DNA of 11,091 nucleotides from positions 1-11,091 of the forward strand of contig CAMVHY010000019.1 in assembly GCA_947167415.1 (NCBI GenBank), given 5' to 3'. A program made the position numbers and the translations under genes. This DNA comes from an uncultured Clostridia bacterium (lineage in GTDB: Bacteria > Bacillota > Clostridia > Lachnospirales > CAMVHY01). Below the pieces are notes generated by a model. That model did not search any database. It saw nothing but the letters and a program-made list of their open reading frames with translations, and was not told where the DNA came from. Below, one piece after another: positions 6,882 through 11,091 of this stretch (position 1 is its first letter; every line of letters starts with the position of its first letter).

Positions 6882-9800
6882 CTAAAATTCATCATCACTT
6901 TCTTCAGCTTCATCATCATTTTCATCGACAATTATTTCTTCATCTTCCTCAACATCTAATTCATCTTTAATTAATTTTCCCACCGTCTCATCTTCAAGAT
7001 CTTTATTATTTTTTATCTTTTTTCTAGACGTACCAGGATCATTTTGTTCGTCTAATAAAATATCTGCAATATCTCTATCAGGTTCATCATCATACGTATC
7101 TTCTTGCATTTCCAAAATTTTTTTATCAGACAAAATATTTATATCCAAGCCAAGCGCCTGCAATTCTTTTAATAAAACTTTAAACGATTCTGGCACACCC
7201 GGCTCAGGAATATTTTCTCCTTTAACAATTGCTTCATAGGCTTTTACACGTCCAACAACATCATCTGATTTCACAGTCAAAACTTCTTGTAACGTATAAG
7301 CAGCACCATAAGCTTCAAGTGCCCAAACTTCCATTTCACCAAATCTTTGTCCACCAAATTGTGCTTTTCCACCCAACGGTTGTTGCGTCACAAGAGAATA
7401 CGGTCCTGTTGAACGAGCATGCATTTTATCATCCACCAAGTGATGCAATTTCAAATAATGCATATATCCAACCGTAACCGGATTATCAAAATATTCTCCG
7501 CTTCGACCATCACGCAATTTTATTTTTCCATCGCGCGTGATCGGCACACCTTTCCATTCGTCTTCTTTGCCTTTATTTTCTTTTAAACTGTCAAATATAA
7601 AATCATCTAACACATCTTTCCATTTTTTTTCAAATTCATTCCAATCCATATTTGCATAATCATTTGCTAATTCCAACGTGTCCATTATATCTATTTCATT
7701 TGCTCCGTCAAATACAGGAGTTGCAACTTTCCAATTTAAAACTTTTGCCGCCAAACCTAAATGCACTTCAAGAACTTGCCCTATATTCATACGAGATGGC
7801 ACACCCAACGGATTTAAAACTATATCTAACGGTCTTCCATTTGGTAAAAATGGCATATCTTCCACTGGTAAAATTCTTGACACAACACCTTTATTTCCAT
7901 GTCGTCCAGCCATTTTATCTCCAACCGAAATTTTTCTTTTTTGCGCAATATATACTCTAACTAATTCATTTACTCCATTTGGTACTTCATCTTTATTTTC
8001 ACGCGTAAAAATTTTTACGTCGACAACAACACCACCTTCTCCATGTGGAACTCTTAAAGAAGTATCTCTAACATCACGAGCTTTATCACCAAATATCGCT
8101 CTTAATAATTTTTCTTCTGCGCTTAACTCAGTTTCACCTTTTGGAGTTACTTTTCCCACTAAAATATCATTTGGCTGAACAAATGCTCCGATCCTTATTA
8201 TCCCATTTATATCCAAATCTTTTAGTGCATCTTCTCCAATATTTGGAATATCTCGTGTTATTTCTTCCGGTCCAAGTTTTGTATCTCGTGCTTCTATTTC
8301 ATATTCTTCTATATGCACCGATGTATAAACATCGTCGTAAACTAATCTTTCACTTAATAAAACAGCATCTTCATAATTATATCCTTCCCATGTCATAAAT
8401 CCAATTAACGGATTTTTTCCCAGTGCTAATTCGCCATTTACAGTCGAAGGTCCATCAGCAATCACTTGTCCTTTTTCAACTTTATCTCCAAAATTTACAA
8501 TTGGCTTATGATTTATACACGTGCTCTGATTGCTCCGTAAATATTTTATTAATTTATAAATATCATGACTACCATCAGCTTTTTTTATTACAATTTCACT
8601 CGAAGAAACTTTTTCTACAATTCCTGCTTCTTGCGCAATAACAGTTACCCCTGAATCATATCCAGCTTTAAATTCCATTCCTGTTCCAACAATTGCAGCT
8701 TCAGGTAAAATCAACGGAACTGCTTGACGTTGCATATTCGCTCCCATTAATGCACGCGTAATATCATCATTTTCCAAAAATGGAATCATTGCTGTTCCAA
8801 CAGAAACCATTTGTTGCGGCGCGACATCAACCAAATCTATTAAATCACTATCATATTCAAAAATGTCACCTTTATATCTTCCTGATACTTTTTTATTCAC
8901 AAAACATCCATTTTCATCTAATGGCTCGTTAGCTTGTGCAATTCTATAATTTTCTTCATCATCCGCCATCAAATAAATGATTTTGTCCGTAACAAAATGT
9001 CTTTCTCCAGATTTATCAACAATTCTATACGGTGTTTCAATAAATCCATATTCGTTTATTCTTGCATAAATAGCCAAAGAATTTATTAATCCAATATTCG
9101 GTCCTTCAGGAGTTTCAATCGGACACATCCTTCCATAATGTGAAGCATTAATATCGCGCACATCAAAACCCGCTCTGTCACGAGATAATCCCCCCGGACC
9201 TAAAGCAGATAATCTTCTTTTATGCGTTAATTCCGCAAGCGGATTTGTTTGATCCATAAATTGCGAGAGCTGCGACGTGCCAAAAAATTCTTTTAAAATC
9301 GCTACAACAGGTCTAATATTTATTAATGCTTGCGGAGTAACTATTTCCATATCTTGAATCGTCATTCTTTCACGAATTATTTTTTCCATACGAAGCATAC
9401 CAATTCTTAATTGGTTTTCTAAAAGTTCTCCGACACATCTAATTCTTCTATTTCCCAAATGATCTATATTATCTTTTTTCCCGATTTTATATTCCAAATT
9501 AAATACATAATTTATCGAGCCAACAAAATCTTCTCGTGTCAATACTCTCGGGATTAATCTATCTATATTTTCTTTAATTAAATTTTTTAATTCCGTTTCA
9601 TCATTCGCTGACTCCAATATTTCTTTTAAAACTGGAAAATAAACATTTTCCCAAATTCCAACTTCTTTTGCTTTAAGACCATAATTTTTTAAATAAACAT
9701 TTGCATCTACAAACAAATTACTTAACACTTTAACCTTTTTACTCTTCGCACTTATCCATACAAACGGCACACCTGCATCTTGAATTTTTTTTGCTATATC

Positions 9801-10742
9801 TCTAGTTAAAACAAAATCTTTCTCAGCAATTAATTCTCCTGTTTCAGAATCAATTACATCTTCAGCCAATTTTTGATTTTCAAGCCTTTGAGCAAAATTT
9901 AATTTCTTATTTAATTTAAATCTTCCGACGCGTGCCAAATCATATCTCTTTGGATCAAAAAACATATTATTAAACAAGTTTTTTGCGTTTTCTAAAGTTG
10001 GTGGCTCACCCGGTCTTATTTTTTTGTAAATTTCTAATACCGCATCGTTATAGCTCTGTGTAGAATCTTTTTCAAACGTGTTTAATAACTTCGGTTCTTC
10101 ACTAAACATATTTCTTAACTCTTGATTACTTTCAAAACCTAACGCCCGCAATAAAACAGTTACTGGTAATTTTCGTGTCTTATCTATTCGAACAAAAAAT
10201 AAATTATTTGAATCTGTTTCATATTCAACCCATGAACCTCTGTTCGGAATTACAGACGCCGTAATTAATTCATTTCCAGATTTATCAAAAGTCATATCGT
10301 AATATAAACCCGGAGAACGAACTAATTGACTTACAACAACACGCTCCGCTCCATTTATTATAAAAGTTCCAGTGTTAGTCATAATTGGGAAGTCACCAAA
10401 ATAAACATCTTGTTCATTTATTTCTTCCGTTACTTTATTTATTAATCGTACTTTTAATTTTACTGGAGCTGCATAATTTGCATCATACTCTCTGCATTCA
10501 CCGATTGTATATTTTGGCTCACCTTTTAAACAACCGAGATATTCCAAAATTAATTTGTCATTAAAATCCACAATTGGCGACGATTCTTTTAAAATTTCGT
10601 TTATGCCATAATCCAAAAATCTATGGAAACTATTAAGCTGCTCTTGAATAAGATTTGGAGCAGAAATAACATTGAGCTGATTTGCATAGCTCATCCTTGT
10701 AACATTACCCTGTTTATATGGGTGAATTTTATTTTTATTCAC
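6882..10742 (-). CDS. rpoB: DNA-directed RNA polymerase subunit beta
   Basis: This is the second-largest catalytic subunit of RNA polymerase. It has 1286 residues, somewhat longer than typical Firmicute homologues because of an acidic tail (about 1215-1286, ending EESDDEF). Landmarks are the N-terminal [11 protein letters not shown] lobe entry (29-39) and [20 protein letters not shown] (125-144). The rifampicin-binding cluster is at 487-516 ([20 protein letters not shown]...). Nucleotide-contact Lys943 and Lys951 lie in [12 protein letters not shown], and the conserved C-terminal region is at 1092-1152. Asp497, His507 and Ser512, equivalent to E. coli 516, 526 and 531, are the sensitive-type residues. 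The start is GTG, supported by AAAGGTGAT at 10754-10746. The gene has its own promoter and leads the rpoB-rpoC unit. rplJ and rplL, which usually precede it, are not in the 349 bp before it. Confidence 0.99.
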   Translation of the reverse strand: MNKNKIHPYKQGNVTRMSYANQLNVISAPNLIQEQLNSFHRFLDYGINEILKESSPIVDFNDKLILEYLGCLKGEPKYTIGECREYDANYAAPVKLKVRLINKVTEEINEQDVYFGDFPIMTNTGTFIINGAERVVVSQLVRSPGLYYDMTFDKSGNELITASVIPNRGSWVEYETDSNNLFFVRIDKTRKLPVTVLLRALGFESNQELRNMFSEEPKLLNTFEKDSTQSYNDAVLEIYKKIRPGEPPTLENAKNLFNNMFFDPKRYDLARVGRFKLNKKLNFAQRLENQKLAEDVIDSETGELIAEKDFVLTRDIAKKIQDAGVPFVWISAKSKKVKVLSNLFVDANVYLKNYGLKAKEVGIWENVYFPVLKEILESANDETELKNLIKENIDRLIPRVLTREDFVGSINYVFNLEYKIGKKDNIDHLGNRRIRCVGELLENQLRIGMLRMEKIIRERMTIQDMEIVTPQALINIRPVVAILKEFFGTSQLSQFMDQTNPLAELTHKRRLSALGPGGLSRDRAGFDVRDINASHYGRMCPIETPEGPNIGLINSLAIYARINEYGFIETPYRIVDKSGERHFVTDKIIYLMADDEENYRIAQANEPLDENGCFVNKKVSGRYKGDIFEYDSDLIDLVDVAPQQMVSVGTAMIPFLENDDITRALMGANMQRQAVPLILPEAAIVGTGMEFKAGYDSGVTVIAQEAGIVEKVSSSEIVIKKADGSHDIYKLIKYLRSNQSTCINHKPIVNFGDKVEKGQVIADGPSTVNGELALGKNPLIGFMTWEGYNYEDAVLLSERLVYDDVYTSVHIEEYEIEARDTKLGPEEITRDIPNIGEDALKDLDINGIIRIGAFVQPNDILVGKVTPKGETELSAEEKLLRAIFGDKARDVRDTSLRVPHGEGGVVVDVKIFTRENKDEVPNGVNELVRVYIAQKRKISVGDKMAGRHGNKGVVSRILPVEDMPFLPNGRPLDIVLNPLGVPSRMNIGQVLEVHLGLAAKVLNWKVATPVFDGANEIDIMDTLELANDYANMDWNEFEKKWKDVLDDFIFDSLKENKGKEDEWKGVPITRDGKIKLRDGRSGEYFDNPVTVGYMHYLKLHHLVDDKMHARSTGPYSLVTQQPLGGKAQFGGQRFGEMEVWALEAYGAAYTLQEVLTVKSDDVVGRVKAYEAIVKGENIPEPGVPESFKVLLKELQALGLDINILSDKKILEMQEDTYDDEPDRDIADILLDEQNDPGTSRKKIKNNKDLEDETVGKLIKDELDVEEDEEIIVDENDDEAEESDDEF

Positions 10743-10797
10743 TAAATCACCTTTCCAAATTAAAAATAAAATTTTTTTAACAAAAATGCAACCATGT

Positions 10798-10827
10798 ATT
10801 TTAAATCATAAAATCTACGCTTGTCAA
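10798..10827 (-). promoter_or_regulatory. Sigma-A type promoter for rpoB-rpoC
   Basis: On the minus strand a perfect TTGACA (10827-10822) is followed by an 18-nt spacer and TAAAAT (10803-10798). The start would be near 10791, giving a leader of about 49 nt before the GTG. The rest of the 10743-11091 gap holds the terminator described separately and AT-rich sequence with no supported gene. Confidence 0.65.
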
Positions 10828-10993
10828 GTATAAATTTTATTTTTTTTGCAAGATAGATTAATTTTGACAGAAAAATAATAATGTTTGGTAAAAAAGCTTG
10901 GAAATAAAAAATTATATTTGGTAAACAGGAAATGATTTTAACAAAAATAGATTTAACAAGATAAAATTTCAAATCAGATAAATTGGAGCCCAA

Positions 10994-11029
10994 AAAAATA
11001 AAGCCAATAAATTTCTCGGCTTTATTTTT
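10994..11029 (-). terminator. Strong hairpin terminator upstream of rpoB, possibly bidirectional
   Basis: Arms AAAAATAAAGCC (10994-11005) and GGCTTTATTTTT (11018-11029) are perfect complements over 12 bp around a 12-nt loop. Either strand ends in a T-rich arm. All recognisable genes here are on the minus strand, so it most likely ends a gene lying beyond the right edge and insulates rpoB from it. Confidence 0.75.
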
Positions 11030-11039
11030 ATTAGTTAGG

Positions 11040-11054
11040 CAGTGTTCACATAAA
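11040..11054. repeat. 15-bp word shared with 425-439
   Basis: CAGTGTTCACATAAA on the plus strand, one mismatch from the copy at 425-439 and in the same orientation. Here it lies just outside the terminator at 10994-11029. Its role is unknown. Confidence 0.3.
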
Positions 11055-11091
11055 AAGCAAATCAAAAATAAAAGTGAGAGAAATAGTAGAT

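Noticed and set aside
5985..8641. Several plus-strand frames opposite rpoC and rpoB (for example 5985-6359, 7678-8178)
   Set aside because: They are antisense shadows of strongly conserved genes and have no independent start signals.
10760..11065. A 101-codon minus-strand frame upstream of rpoB, rich in Phe, Ile and Leu
   Set aside because: It would start at a TTG without a ribosome site, and it runs through both the 12-bp terminator hairpin and the rpoB promoter. The hydrophobic composition is what T-rich sequence gives by chance.
1..11091. CRISPR arrays, tRNA or rRNA genes, riboswitches, insertion sequences
   Set aside because: No regularly spaced repeats, no tRNA-like cloverleaf or rRNA sequence, no recognisable transposase or integrase. 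The intergenic gaps are short and accounted for by promoters, terminators and the proS-end repeat.

Overview
The window is very AT-rich, and every convincing gene is read from the minus strand. RpoB and RpoC look like the Firmicutes versions: compact subunits without the large lineage inserts of proteobacterial enzymes, with strong AGGAGG/AGGTGAT ribosome sites. Together with an archaeal/eukaryal-type prolyl-tRNA synthetase, this suggests a low-GC Firmicute, probably Clostridia-like. I cannot name a genus. TGA is not read as tryptophan in the conserved genes, so the code looks standard.

Layout, in the direction of transcription (right to left): at the right edge is a strong hairpin terminator (10994-11029) that closes off whatever lies upstream. 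Next comes a sigma-A type promoter (10798-10827) and the two-gene unit rpoB (6882-10742) - rpoC (3260-6850), joined by a 31-nt gap and ended by a terminator at 3184-3217. After that is proS (prolyl-tRNA synthetase), with its own promoter. Its terminator hairpin overlaps the last codons and stop codon of the gene. Next is an unrecognised 248-residue membrane protein with its own promoter (668-1414), then a 417-nt gap. At the left edge is the 5' part of another unrecognised gene (1-250), again with its own promoter and ribosome site.

Most of the window is housekeeping: the two large catalytic subunits of RNA polymerase and one aminoacyl-tRNA synthetase. The usual Firmicute neighbours of rpoBC (rplJ-rplL before, rpsL-rpsG-fusA after) are absent, so this locus has been rearranged into separate transcription units.

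The most unusual feature is at the 3' end of proS. A direct repeat of about 110 bp (523-632 and 1516-1624) brackets the membrane-protein gene and its promoter. Each copy carries the last nine codons and stop of proS, the terminator hairpin formed by those codons, and the following T-rich sequence. The arrangement resembles an insertion into, or duplication of, the proS 3' end that rebuilt the enzyme's C-terminus and left a spare terminator behind the new gene. No integrase, transposase, CRISPR array, tRNA or rRNA is visible.
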